NCBI GenBank assembly: GCA_043228905.1
Contig: JBHGNT010000022.1
Coordinates: forward strand, 2,728,001-2,792,000
Direction of reading: 5' to 3'
DNA from: Azolla caroliniana
Taxonomy: Eukaryota; Polypodiophyta
Length of the DNA stretch: 64,000 nucleotides
In this document: piece by piece, positions 40,886-52,458 of the stretch
Position numbering within the stretch: position 1 is the first letter of the stretch
Layout of the letters: the number at the start of each line of letters is the position of its first letter
Position numbers and translations under genes: made by a program
Notes under the pieces: generated by a model
Databases searched by the model: none
The model's input: only the letters and a program-made list of their open reading frames with translations
What the model was told of the DNA's origin: nothing

Positions 40886-41639
40886 AGTTGGTTAGAGTGC
40901 CGTGCGAATAACGCGAAGGTCATAGGTTCTAGACCTATATTGGCCATTATAAACATTCTTCAGTGAAATGCCATTTGGAAAATAAAATTAAAAGTATAAG
41001 CGAGCCAGTAAAATAAGAATCCGTGAAAGATGAAATACTACATTCAACATTTCATGAAGTAGATAAATTGGTAAGGTTTTGGTCGAATAACTTGGGGGAT
41101 CAGAGGCATAACCCAAAAAAAACCTTCTCCTTCTACGTGTTGGTTCACTTCGAATGTCTCTATGTTACATGTTCTTTTTCCCAACGCATAACCTACATGT
41201 TGACTTAAACTGGCTCTAACCGGAGTATTGTTTCGACCAATGTTGCAAATCACATTCGTTTGGGTTAAGATTTTCTAGTAGGTTCTTGGGGATATAAATA
41301 TAAAATGGCATACGGTGGATTAGTTGAGTTGGTTAGAGGATCCTAATAATAACTCGTAGGTTGTAGGTTCAACATCGAGATTGGCCATAAAGACCTATTA
41401 GTTGGTTAAGGTGGTCGTGTAGTATTAAGATTTAATGAAGAAGCAAGGCCATAAATATGAATTCATGAGAGTTTATCTTTTATGTTAAAAATTAGAAATT
41501 GGTACTGTTCCTTGTTTGTTACCATAAAAGGAATCTAAACCGAGACCTATTTGCTTGGATTGGCTAAGTAACCGATTGTTCGGGCCGAGCAGTAATGGTC
41601 CAATGAAATTTTGAGAGCTCTAACTTAACCGACATCTAA

Positions 41640-41713
41640 GGCCAATTAGCTCAGTTGGTTAGAGCATCGTGCTAATAACGCGAAGGTCGTAGGTTCGAGA
41701 CCTATATTAGCCA
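41640..41713 (+). tRNA. tRNA-Ile(AAT), near-intact type B copy
   Basis: A and B boxes and anticodon, D and T arms are intact. There is one acceptor mismatch (C4-A69, ATTAGCC), shared with the copies at 39157 and 50100. Confidence 0.6.
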
Positions 41714-42203
41714 TCATAAACATTATAGGTTAAAATGTCATCTAAAATATAAGGCTTAAAGTACAAACAATGCAATAAAATAAGAATCCATGAAAGAGGA
41801 AATAGTACATTCATCACTTCAAGAAGTAGGTGAATTGGTAAGACTTTGGTCGAATAACCTGGGGGATCAAAGGCATAACCTCGGGGATACAAATTTAAAA
41901 TTACAGACGGTGGATTTGTTGAGTTGGTTAGAGCATCGTGCTAATAACTTGTAGGTCGTACATTCGATATCGACATTGGCCATAAACAACGCTTAGTTGG
42001 TTAAGACGGTCGTTTAGTTTTTAAGATTTAATGAATAAGCAAGGCAATAAATATGAATTCATGAGAGTTGATGTTTTATATTAAAAATTAGAAATTCGTA
42101 CTACTACTTTCTTGGTACCAGAAAAGGTCTTTCAACTGAGAACTCTATTTGTCCAATGATTGTCCAATGAAACTTTGAGGGATCTAACTTAATCGATATC
42201 GAA

Positions 42204-42277
42204 GGCCAATTAGCTCAGTTGGTTAGAGTGTCGTGCTAATAACGCGAAGGTCATAGGTTCGAGACCTATATTGGCCA
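42204..42277 (+). tRNA. tRNA-Ile(AAT), intact type A copy
   Basis: All stems pair, with one G-T in the D stem. Both promoter boxes are canonical and the loop is CTAATAA. Confidence 0.75.
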
Positions 42278-42971
42278 TTATAAACATTCTTGGGTGAAAT
42301 GCCATTTGGAAAATAAAATTAAAACTATAAGCCAGCCAATAAAATAAGAATCCGTGAAAGATGAAATATTACATTCAACATTCCATGAAGTAGATGAATT
42401 GGTAAGGCTTTGGTCGAATAACTTGGGGGATCAAAGGCATAACCCAAAAAAACCTTCTCCTTGTGCGTGTTGGTTCACTTCAAATGTCTATATCTTGCAT
42501 GTTATTTTTACCAACGCATAACCTACATGTTGACTTGAACTGGCTCTAACCGGAGTATTGTTTCGACCAATGTGGCAAATCACATTTGTTGGGGTTAAGA
42601 TTTTCTAGTAGGTTCTCGGGGATAAAAAGAAATTTAAAATGCCATACGGTGGATTGGTTGAGTTGGTTAGAGGATCCTGCTAATAACTCGTAGGTCCTAG
42701 GTTCTACATCGAGATTGGCCATAAACAACTATTAGTTGGTTAAGACGGTCATGTAATATTAAGATTTTATGAAGAAGCAAGGCAATAAATATGAATTCAT
42801 GAGGGTTTATATCTTATGTTAAAAATTAGAAATCGGTACTGCTACTTCTTTATTACCATAAAAAGTCTCTAAACCGAGAGCTATTTGCTTCTACTGGAAG
42901 TAGCCCACTATTCAGGACGAGCACCGATGGTCCAATTAAGTTTTGAAAGCTCTAACTTAACTGACATGTAA

Positions 42972-43045
42972 GGCCAATTAGCTCAGTTGGTTAGAGCATC
43001 GTGCTAATAACACGAAGGGCATAGGTTTGAAACCTATATTGGGCA
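42972..43045 (+). pseudogene. tRNA-Ile(AAT) type C copy, damaged
   Basis: The anticodon arm is perfect. The T loop is TTTGAAA and the acceptor 3' strand is ATTGGGC. Confidence 0.8.
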
Positions 43046-43445
43046 TTATAAACATTCTTCGCAAAAATGTCATTTACAAAATAAAACTCAAAGTATAAGC
43101 GAGCCAATAAAATAAGAATACGTAAAAGATGAAATAATATATTCATCATTCATTTCACGAAGTAGGTGAATTGGTAAGACTTTGGTTGAATAACCTGGTG
43201 GATCTCAGGCATAACGGAAAAAGAAATTCTCCATTTGCGTAATGGTTGACTTCAAAGGTCTCTAACTTGCGTCTTACTGGAGTATTGTTTCAACCAATGT
43301 TGGAAACCATATTCGTTGGGATTAAGATTTTCTAGTAGCTTCTCTGGCATACAAATTTAAAATGACATACGGTGGATTAGTTAAGTTGATTAGAGCATCG
43401 TGCTAATAACTCGTAGGTCGTAGGTTCAACATCGAGATTGGCCAT

Positions 43446-43771
43446 TGTAAAGAATAAAGAGATGGATTCTTGTGAAGTAGAATAGGTGTGAACTGTGCGT
43501 ATGTGTGTATAAGATAGAGAGAGAGATAGAGAGTATACGCAAGGTTAAGTATATTAGCAAAGGAGAAAGACTCAACCTTATACAAGGTGGGAGGAGGGTG
43601 CTTTATGTAGTCACCCTCTCTCTTCATTAACTACAAGGCTCATGGAGCATGGGGAATGTGAAAGCTCATAAGTTATGTGTCATAGAATATGATTCTATGA
43701 CTCATATTAAATGCTAGAATACAAAGTGGTGATATAATGGTGACTCATGACCGTTGAGGTGTAACTTAATG
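43446..43771. other. Non-array insertion of unknown type
   Basis: Unique sequence with GAGAGAGATAGAGAG runs replaces array sequence. It starts TGTAAAGAATAAAG directly after a decayed tRNA module (ATTGGCCAT) and ends near GAGGTGTAAC. It has no clear terminal repeat, TG/CA ends or coding frame. It could be a degraded solo LTR or MITE. Confidence 0.55.
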
Positions 43772-43813
43772 GTCCGATGAAGTTTTGGGAGCTCTAACTT
43801 AACCGACATCGAA

Positions 43814-43887
43814 GGCCAATTAGCTCAGTTAGTTAGAGCATCGTGCTAATAACGCGAAGGTCGTAGGTTCGAGACCTATATTGGCCA
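43814..43887 (+). tRNA. tRNA-Ile(AAT), near-intact type B copy
   Basis: All stems pair and the B box is canonical. The D loop has AGTTAGTTA, so one invariant G is lost from the A box. Confidence 0.6.
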
Positions 43888-44487
43888 TCGTAAACATAAT
43901 AGGTTAAAATGTCATCTAGAATATAAGGCATAAAATATAAACAACACAATAAAATCATAATCCATGAAAGATGAAATAGTACATTCATTACTTCATGAAG
44001 TAGTTGAATTGGTAAGACTTTGGTCGAATAACCTAGGGGATCAAAGGCATAACCTCGGGGATACAAATTTAAAATTACAGATGGTGGATTTGTTGACTCA
44101 TTAGAGCATTCTGCTAATAACTCGTAGGTCGTACATTCGATATCGACATTGGCCATAAACAACGCTAAGTTGGTTAAAACGGTCGTTTAGTTATTAAGAT
44201 TAAATGAAAACACAAGCCAATAAATATGAATTCATGAGAGTTGATGTTTTATGTTAAAAATTAGAAATTAAATGAATAAACAAGGCAATAAATATGAATT
44301 CATGAGAGTTGATGTTTTATGTTAAAAATTAAAAATTCGTACTACTACTTTCTTGTTACCATAAAAGGTCTTTCAACCGAGACCTATGTGTGAGGAATAT
44401 TGCTCTCTATTGGGCGAAGCTGACTATTCGGGGCGACCACTGATTGTCCAATGAAACTTTGAGGGATCTAACTTAATCGATATCGAA

Positions 44488-44561
44488 GGCCAATTAGCTC
44501 AGTTGGTTAGAGTGTCGTGTTAATAACACGAAGGTCATAGGTTGGAGACCTCTATTGGCCA
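44488..44561 (+). pseudogene. tRNA-Ile copy, B box damaged
   Basis: The anticodon loop is TTAATAA (AAT kept), the T loop is TTGGAGA and one T-stem pair is lost. Confidence 0.8.
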
Positions 44562-45254
44562 TTCTAAACATTATTGGGTGAAATGCCATTTGGAAAATAA
44601 AATTAAAACTATAAGCGAGCCAATAAAATAAGAATCCGTGAAAGATGAAATACTACATTCAACATTCCATGAAGTAGATGAATTGGTAAGGCTTCGGTCT
44701 TATAACTTGGGGGATAAGAGGCATAACCCAAAAAAACCTTCTCCTTTTGCGTGTTGGTTCACTTCAAATGTCTCTATCTTGCATGTTCTTTTTCCCAACG
44801 CATAACCCGCATGTTGACTTAAACTGGCTCTAACCAGAGTATTGTTTGGACCAATGTTGCAAATCACATTCGTTGGGGTTAAGATTTTCTAGTAGGTTCT
44901 CAGGGATAGAAATATAAAATGGCATACGATGGATTAGTTGAGTTGGTTAGAGGATCCTGCTAATAACTCGTAGGTCGTAGGTTCAACATCGAGATTGGCC
45001 ATAAAGAACTATTAGTTGGTTAATACGGTCATGTAGTATTAAGATTTTATGAAGAAGCAAGGCAATAAATATGAATTCATGAGAGTTTATCTCTTATGTT
45101 AAAAATTAGAAATTCGTACTGCTACTTGTTTGTTACCATATTAAAAGGAATCTAAACCGAGACCTATTTACTTGTACTGGAAGTAACCGATTGTTCGGCC
45201 CGAGCACTAATGATCCAATGAAATTTTGAGAGCTCTAACTTACCCGACATCTAA

Positions 45255-45328
45255 GGCCAATTAGCTCAGTTGGTTAGAGCATCGTGCAAATAACGCGAAG
45301 GTCGTAACTTCGAGACCTATATTGGCCA
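45255..45328 (+). pseudogene. tRNA-Ile type B copy, damaged
   Basis: The loop is CAAATAA (U33 changed) and the T stem reads GTAAC, which does not pair. Confidence 0.8.
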
Positions 45329-45776
45329 TCATAAACATTATAGGTTGAAATGTCATATAGAATATGAGGCTTAAACTATGAACAATGCAATAAAATAAGA
45401 ATCCAAGAAAGCGGGGATACAATTTTAAAATTATAGACAGTGGATTTGTTGAGTTTGTTAGAGCATCGTGCTAATAACTCGTAGGTCGTACATTCGATAT
45501 CGACATTGGCCATAAACAACGCTTAGTTGGTTAAAACGGTCGTTTAGTTTTTAAGATTTAATGAATACGCAAGGCAATAAATATGAATTCATGAGAGTTG
45601 ATGTTTTATGTTAAAAATTAGAAATTCGTACTACTACTTTCTTCTTACCATAAAAGGTCTTTCAACCGAGACCTATTTGTTAGGAATATTTCTCTCTATT
45701 GGGAGGAGGTAAGAGATCGGGCCGTGCACTAATTCTCCAATGAAACTTTGAGGGATCTTACTTAATCAACATCTAA

Positions 45777-45850
45777 GGCCAATTAGCTCAATTGGTTAGA
45801 ACGTCGTGCTAATAACGCGAATGTCATAGGTTCGAGACCTATATTGGCCA
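45777..45850 (+). tRNA. tRNA-Ile(AAT), near-intact type A copy
   Basis: Acceptor, anticodon and T stems are perfect and the B box is canonical. One D-stem mismatch is present (GCTC/GAAC). CAA lies about 10 bp upstream. Confidence 0.6.
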
Positions 45851-46540
45851 TTATAAACATTCTTGGGTGAAATGTCATTAAAAAAATAAAACTCAAAGTA
45901 TAAGCGAGCCAATAAAATAAGAAACGGTGAAAGATGAAATACTACATTCAACATTCCATGAAGTAGATGAATTGGTAAGGCTTTGGTCGAATAACTTGGG
46001 GGATCAAAGGCATAACCGAAAAAAACCTTATCGTTTTGCGTGTTGGTTCACTTCAAATGTCTCTATCTTGCATGTTCTTTTTCCCAACGCATAACCTGCA
46101 TGTTGACTTAAACTGGCTCTAACCGGAATATGGTTTCGACCAATGTTGCAAATCACATTCGTTGGGGTTAAGATTTTCTAGTAGGTTCTCGGGGATAGAA
46201 ATTTAAAATGCCATACGGTGGATTAGTTGAGTTGGTAAGAGGATCCTGCTAATAACTCGTCGGTCCTAGGTTTAACATCAAGATTGGCCATAAACAACTA
46301 TTAGTTGGTTAAGACGGTCGTGTAGTATTAAGATTTTATGAAGAAGCAAGGCAATAAATATGAATTCATGAGAGTTTATATGTTATGTTAAAAATTAGAA
46401 ATCGGTACTGCTACTTCTTTATTACCATAAAAAGTCTCTAAACCGAGAGCTAATTGCTTCTACTGGAAGTAGCCCACTGGTCAGGACGAGCACTAATGGT
46501 CCAATGAAGTTTTGAGAGCTCTAACTTAACCGACATGTAA

Positions 46541-46614
46541 GGCCAATTAGCTCAATTGGTTAGAGCATCGTGCTAATAACACGAAGGTCATAGGTTCGAA
46601 ACCTATATTGGCTA
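46541..46614 (+). tRNA. tRNA-Ile(AAT), best-preserved type C copy
   Basis: All stems pair, with a G-T at the acceptor end. The anticodon stem TCGTG/CACGA is perfect. The A box is TAGCTCAATTGG and the B box GGTTCGAAACC. Confidence 0.65.
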
Positions 46615-47263
46615 TTATAAACATTCTTCGCAAAAATGTCATTTACAAAATAAAACTCACAATTTAAGCGAGCCAATCAAATAAGAATACGTAAAAGATG
46701 AAATACTACATTCATCATTCATTTCACGAAGTAAGTGAATTGGTAAGACTTTGGTCGAATAACCTGGGGGATCACAGGTATAACGGAAAAAGAAATTCTC
46801 CGTTTGCGTACTAGTTGACTTCAAAAGTCTCTAACTTGCGTCTTACCGGAGTATTGTTTCGACCAATGTTGAAAACCATATTCGTTGGGGTTAAGATTTT
46901 CTAGTAGCTTCTCTGGCATACAATTTCAAAATGACATACGGTGGATTAGTTAAGTTGATTGGAGCATTGTGCTAATAACTCGTAGGTTGTAGGTTCAACA
47001 TCGACATTGGCCATAAACAACTATTAGTTGCTTAAGACAGTCTTGTAGTATTAAGATTTTATGAAGAAGCAAGGCAATAAATATGAATTCATGAGATTTT
47101 ATCTCTTATGTTAAAAATTAGAAATTGGTACTGCTTCTCGTTTGTTACCATAAAAGGAATCTAAACCGAGACCTAGTTGCTTGTACTGGAAGTAACCGAT
47201 TGTTCGGGCCGAGCACTAATGGTCCGATGAAGTTTTGCGTGCTTTCACTTAACCGACATCTAA

Positions 47264-47337
47264 GGCCAATTAGCTCAGTTGGTTAGAGCATCATGCTAAT
47301 AACGCGAAGGCCATAGGTTCGAGACCTATATTGGCCA
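47264..47337 (+). tRNA. tRNA-Ile(AAT), near-intact type B copy
   Basis: Both boxes are canonical and acceptor and T stems are perfect. One A-C mismatch lies in the anticodon stem (TCATG/CGCGA). Confidence 0.6.
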
Positions 47338-47869
47338 TCATGAACATTATAGGTTAAAATGTCATCTAGAATATAAGGCTTAATGTATGAACGACGCAAT
47401 AAAATAATAATCCATGAAAGATGAAATAGTACATTCATTATTTCATAAAGTAGGTGAATTGGTAAGACTTTGGTCGAATAACCTGGGGGATCAAAGGCAT
47501 AACCTCGGGGATACAATTATAAAATTACACACGGTGGATTTGTTGAGTTGTTAGAGCATCGTGCTAATAACTCGTAGGTCGTACATTCGATATCGACATT
47601 GGCCATAAACAACGCTTCGTTGGTTAAGACGGTCGTTTAGTTTTTAAGATTTAATGAATAAGCAAGCCAATAAATATGAATTCATGAGAGTTCATGTTTT
47701 ATGTTAAAAATTAAAAATTCGTATTGTTACTTTCTTGTCACCATAAAAGTTCTTTCAACAGAGACCTATTTGTTAGGAATATTTCTCTCTATTGCGAGGA
47801 GCTGACTATTCAGGACGAGCATTAATTGTCCAATGAAACTTTGAGGGATCTTACTTAATCGACATTTAA

Positions 47870-47943
47870 GGCCAATTAGCTCAGTTGGTTAGAGCGTCGT
47901 GCTAATAACGCGAAGGTCATAGGTTCGAGACCTATATTGGCCA
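47870..47943 (+). tRNA. tRNA-Ile(AAT), best copy in the window
   Basis: Every stem pairs, both promoter boxes are canonical and the loop is CTAATAA. Against the plant tRNA-Ile(AAT) consensus as I recall it, it differs mainly by paired changes in the acceptor (GGCCAAT/ATTGGCC) and T stem (ATAGG/CCTAT). CCA is not encoded, as expected in a eukaryote. No T4 terminator lies within about 100 bp. Confidence 0.85.
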
Positions 47944-48312
47944 TTATAAACATTCTTGGGTGAAATGTCATTATAAAAAGAAAACTCAAAGTATAAGCGA
48001 GCCAATAAAATAAGAATCCGTGAAAGATGAAATACTACATTCAACATTCCATGAAGTAGATGAATTGGTAAGGCTTCGGTCTTATAACTTGGGGGATCAT
48101 AGGCATAACCTAAAAAAACCTTCTCCTTTCGCGTGTTCGTTCACTTCAAATCTCTCTATCTTGCATGTTCTTTTTCCCAACGCATAACCTACATGTTGAC
48201 TAAAACTGGCTCTAACCGTAGTATGGTTTCGACCAATGTTGCAAATCACATTCGTTGGGGTTCAGATTTTCTAGTCGGTTCTCGGGGATAGAAATTTAAA
48301 ATGACATACGGT

Positions 48313-48383
48313 GGATTAGTTGAGTTGGTTAGAGGATCGTGCTAATAACTCGTAGGTCGTAGGTTCAACATCGAGATTGGCCA
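48313..48383 (+). repeat. Decayed tRNA-Ile module (representative of the second module in each unit)
   Basis: It starts GGATTAGTTGAGTTGGTTAG, keeps the anticodon loop CTAATAA and ends ATTGGCCA like a tRNA-Ile 3' end. The acceptor 5' strand no longer pairs, and the B box has become GGTTCAACATC. The same 71-nt form occurs in nearly every unit. In type B units a variant reads CATTCGATATC instead. It is best explained as an old tRNA-Ile duplicate amplified together with the intact one. Confidence 0.75.
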
Positions 48384-48683
48384 TAAAGATCTATTAGTTG
48401 GTTAAGGTGGTCGTGTAGTATTAAGATTTACTGAAGAAGGAAGGCAATAAATTTGAATTCATGAGAGTTTATCTTTTATGTTAAAAATTAGAAATTAAAT
48501 TTGAATTCATGAGAGTTTATCTTTTATGTGAAAAATTAGAAATTGGTACTGCTCCTTGTTTTTTACCATAAAAGGAATCTAAACCGAGACCTATTTGCTT
48601 GGATTGGCTAAGTAACCGATTGTTCGAGCCGAGCAGTAATGGTCCAATGAAATTTTGAAAGCTCTAACTTAACCGAGATCTAA

Positions 48684-48757
48684 GGCCAATTAGCTCAGTT
48701 GGTTAGAGCATCGTGCGAATAACACGAAGGTCGTAGATTCGAGACCTATATTGGCCA
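48684..48757 (+). pseudogene. tRNA-Ile type B copy, damaged
   Basis: The loop is CGAATAA (U33 changed) and the T stem has GTAGA, which weakens the B box. Confidence 0.8.
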
Positions 48758-49357
48758 TCATGAACATTATAGGTTGAAATGTCATCTAGAATATAAGGCT
48801 TAAAGTATAAACAACGCAATAAAATAAGAATCCACGAAAGAGCAAATAGTACATTCATCATTTCATGAAGTAGGTGAATTGGTATGACTTTGGTCGAATA
48901 ACCTGGAGGATTAAAGCCATAACCTGGGGTATACAAATTTAAAATTACACACGGTGGATTTGTTGAGTTGTTTGACCATCGTGCTAATAACTGGTAGGTC
49001 GTACATTCGATATCGACATTGGCCATAAACAACGCTTAGTTGGTTAAAACGGTCGTTTAGTTATTAAGATTAAATGAAAAAACAAGCCAATAAATATGAA
49101 TTCATGAGAGTTGATGTTTTATGTTAAAAATTAGAAATTAAATGAATAAACAAGGCAATAAATATGAATTCATCAGAGTTGATGTTTTATGTTAAAAATT
49201 AGAAATTCGTACTACCACTTTCTTGTTACCATAAAAGTTCTTTCAACCGAGACCTATTTGTTAGGAATATTTCTCTCTATTGGGAGGAGCTCACTATTCC
49301 GGCCGAACATTGATTGTCCAATGAAACTTTTAGGCATCTTAATTAATTGACATTTAA

Positions 49358-49431
49358 GACCAATTAGCTCAGTTGGTTAGAGCGTCGTGCTAATAACGCG
49401 AAGGTCATAGGTTCGAGACCTATATTGGCCA
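49358..49431 (+). tRNA. tRNA-Ile(AAT), near-intact type A copy
   Basis: Identical to the best copy except for G2 changed to A, giving one acceptor mismatch. Confidence 0.65.
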
Positions 49432-50099
49432 TTATAAACATTCTTGGGTGAAATGCCATTTGGAAAATAAAATTAAAACTATAAGCGAGCCAATAAAATA
49501 AGAATACGTGAAGGATGAAATACTACATTCAACATTCCATGAAGTAGATAAATTGGTAAGGCTTCGGTCGAATAACTTGGGGGATCAGAGGCATAACCCA
49601 AAAAAACCTTCTCCTTTTACATGTTGGTTCACTTCAAATGTCTCTATCTTGCATGTTCTTTTTCCCAACGCATAACCTGCATGTTGACTTAAACTTGCTC
49701 TAACCGGAGTATTGTTTTGACTAATATTGCAAATCACATTCGTTGGGGTTAAGATTTTTTAGTAGGTTCTCGGGGATAGAAATATACAATTGCATACGGT
49801 GGATTAGTTGAGTTGGTTAGAGGATCCTGCTAATAACTCGTAGGTCGTAGGTTCAACATCCAGTAGTTGGTTAAGACGGTCGTGTAGTATTAAGATTTTA
49901 TGAAGAGGGAAGGCAATAAATATGAATTCATGAGAGTTTATCTTTCATGTTAAAAATTAGAAATTGATACTGCTCCTTGTTTGTTACCATAAAAGGAATC
50001 TAAACCGAGACCTATTTGCTTGGAATGGCTAAGTACCTGATTGTTCGGGCCGAGCAGTAATGGTCCAATGAAATTTTGAGAGCTCTAACTGACATCTAA

Positions 50100-50173
50100 G
50101 GCCAATTAGCTCAGTTGGTTAGAGCATCGTGCTAATAACGCGAAGGTCGTAGGTTCGAGACCTATATTAGCCA
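50100..50173 (+). tRNA. tRNA-Ile(AAT), near-intact type B copy
   Basis: The sequence matches the copy at 41640, including the C4-A69 acceptor mismatch. A deletion right after it joins type B flank to the body of a different unit. Confidence 0.6.
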
Positions 50174-50855
50174 TCATAAACCTTGGTAAGGCTTTGGTTG
50201 AATAACTTGGGGGATCAAAGGCATAACCAAAAAAAACTTTCTCGTTTTGCGTGTTGGTTCACTTCAAATGTCTCTATCTTGCATGTTCTTTTTCCCAACG
50301 CATAACCTGCATGTTGACTTAAACTGGCTCTAACCGGAGTATGGTTTCGACCAATGTTGCAAATCACATTCGTTGGGGTTAAGATTTTCTAGTAGGTTCT
50401 CGAGGATAGAAATTTACAATGGCATACGGTGGATTAGTTGAGTTGGTTAGAGGATCCTGCTAATAACTCGTAGGTCCTAGGTTCAACATCGAGATTGGCC
50501 ATAAACAACTATTAGTTGGTTAAGACGGTCGTGTAGTATTAAGATTTTATGAAGAACCAACGCAATAAATATGAATTCATCAGAGTTTATATCTTATGTT
50601 AAAAACTAGAAATCGGTATTGCTACTTCTTTATTACCATAAAAAGTCTTTAAACATAGACCTATTTGTTTCTACTGGAAGTCGGATGAGTTTATATCTTA
50701 TGTTAAAAACTAGAAATCGGTATTGCTACTTCTTTATTACCATAAAAAATCTTTAAACATAGACCTATTTGTTTCTACTGGAAGTAGCCGATTGTTCAGG
50801 ACGAGCACTGAGGGTCGAATGAAGTTTTGAGAGCTCTAACTTATCCGACATGTAA

Positions 50856-50929
50856 GGCCAAATTGCTTAATTGGTTAGAGCATCGTGCTAATAACACGAA
50901 GGTCATAGGTTCGAAACCTATATTGGCTA
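50856..50929 (+). pseudogene. tRNA-Ile(AAT) type C copy, decayed
   Basis: The A box is lost (AATTGCTTAATTGG). The anticodon and T arms are still recognisable. Confidence 0.8.
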
Positions 50930-51087
50930 TTATAAACATTCGTCGCAAGAATGTCATTTACAAAATAAAACTCACAGTATAAGCGAGCCAATAAAATAAG
51001 AATACGTAAAAGATGAAATACTACATTCATCATTCATATCACGAAGTCCAATGAAGTTTTGAGAGCTCTAACTTAACCGACATCTAA

Positions 51088-51161
51088 GGCCAATTAGCTA
51101 AGTTGGTTAGAGCGTCGTGCTAATAACGTGAAGGTCGTAGGTTCGAGACCTATATTGGCCA
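51088..51161 (+). tRNA. tRNA-Ile(AAT), near-intact copy
   Basis: The B box is canonical, and acceptor and anticodon stems pair or wobble. One D-stem base is changed (GCTA). The solo LTR insertion lies 24 bp downstream. Confidence 0.6.
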
Positions 51162-51185
51162 TCATAAACACTTTAGGTTAAAATG

Positions 51186-51773
51186 TGACGGGAACTAAAA
51201 CGCTCCTTCTACACGATGCTCGGCCACAACCGAGCTTAGAATCATACACAGAAAATGGGAAATAATGAACGACACGAAGAGGAGACGAGTACGCAGGATG
51301 TTTATGTGGAAAACCCAAACTAAGGGGAAAACCCACGACAAACTATCACTATGTTAGAATGTACAACAGTGAGTTCACGGAGGCTACAACCTCGTGCTCA
51401 CGATCCTCGCCACAGACGGCGGTTACAACAGAGGCAACGACCTCTCTCTCTCTCTCTCTCTCTGTAGTTATGCGCTCTCTCTTTTCTTGCACCAATAAGA
51501 ATGACAACCACTACTAAAAGTTTGCCCTAAGTCATATTTATAGTAATATGACTTTTCGGCTATTTACAAATGTAGCCACGATGGACTCTCATAAACATAT
51601 TTACAAATATGTCTCTTCATCCGGAGAGCACTTCTCACCGGGTCTGCACCATCCGGCTCTCCATAGTCGGGTACTCCTCATCCAGTTTCGGCCTCGGCCT
51701 ATCGGCCTCGGCTGAGTTTGCTTATCAGCATTGTTCTTCTCCCTTCCCATCCGGAGGGACCTGTCTCCCAACA
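51186..51773 (-). mobile_element. Solo LTR, Copia-like
   Basis: This 588-bp insert is bounded by TGACGGGAAC and CTCCCAACA, with target duplication aaatg (51181-51185 and 51774-51778). On the minus strand it begins TGTTGGGAGACAGG and has a TATAAATATGAC box near 51535-51546, so the minus orientation is more likely. A short CT repeat lies at about 51441-51463. No internal coding region exists. Confidence 0.8.
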
Positions 51774-52458
51774 AAATGTCATATAAAATATAAGGCTTAA
51801 AGTATAAACGACGCAATAAAATAAGAATCCGTGAAAGATGAAATATTACATTCAACATTCCATGAAGTAGATGAATTGGTTAGACTTTGGTCGAATATCT
51901 TGGGGCTTCCGAGGTATAACGGAAAAACATCTTCTCCTTTTGCGTACTAGTTGACTTCAAAGGCCTCTATCTTTCGTCTTATTTTTCCCAATACACAACT
52001 TGCATGTTGACTTAAACTTTGTGTAACCGGAGTATTATTTCGACCAATGTTGGAAATAACATTCGTTGGGGTTATGATTTTCTAGTAGCTTCTCGAGGAT
52101 AGAAATGTAAACGGACATATGGTGGATTAGTTGAGTTGGTTAGAGCATCGTGCTAATAACTCGTACGTCGTAGGTTCAACATCAACATTGGCCATAAACA
52201 ACGCTTAGTTGGTTAAGAGAGTCGTGTAATTATAAAGATTTAATGAATAAGCAAGGCAATAAATATGAATTCATGGGAGTTGATATTTTATGTTAAAAAT
52301 TAGAAATTGGTACTGCTACTTTCTTGTTACCATAAAAGGTCTCTCAACCGAGACCTATTTATTACGAATATTTCCCTCTATTGGGAGGAGCTGACTCTTC
52401 GGGCTGAGCATTGATGGTCCAATGATGTTTTGAGGGATCTAACTTAATCGGTATTTAA

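Larger units (their letters stand above)
39783..40946 (+). pseudogene. tRNA-Ile copy split by Gypsy-4
   Basis: The 5' part (39783-39800) ends in the D loop at CAGTTG. The 3' part (40886-40946) resumes with the duplicated AGTTG. The loop reads CGAATAA and the B box TTCTAGA, so the copy had also begun to decay. Confidence 0.85.

Noticed and set aside
33481-49032. Recurring minus-strand ORFs of 60-110 codons with GYSTKVLPIHLL-like peptides throughout the array
   Set aside because: They arise because the repeat unit itself recurs. They have different lengths and many breaks, show no selection pattern and overlap the tRNA modules. They are shadows of the DNA repeat rather than a peptide family.
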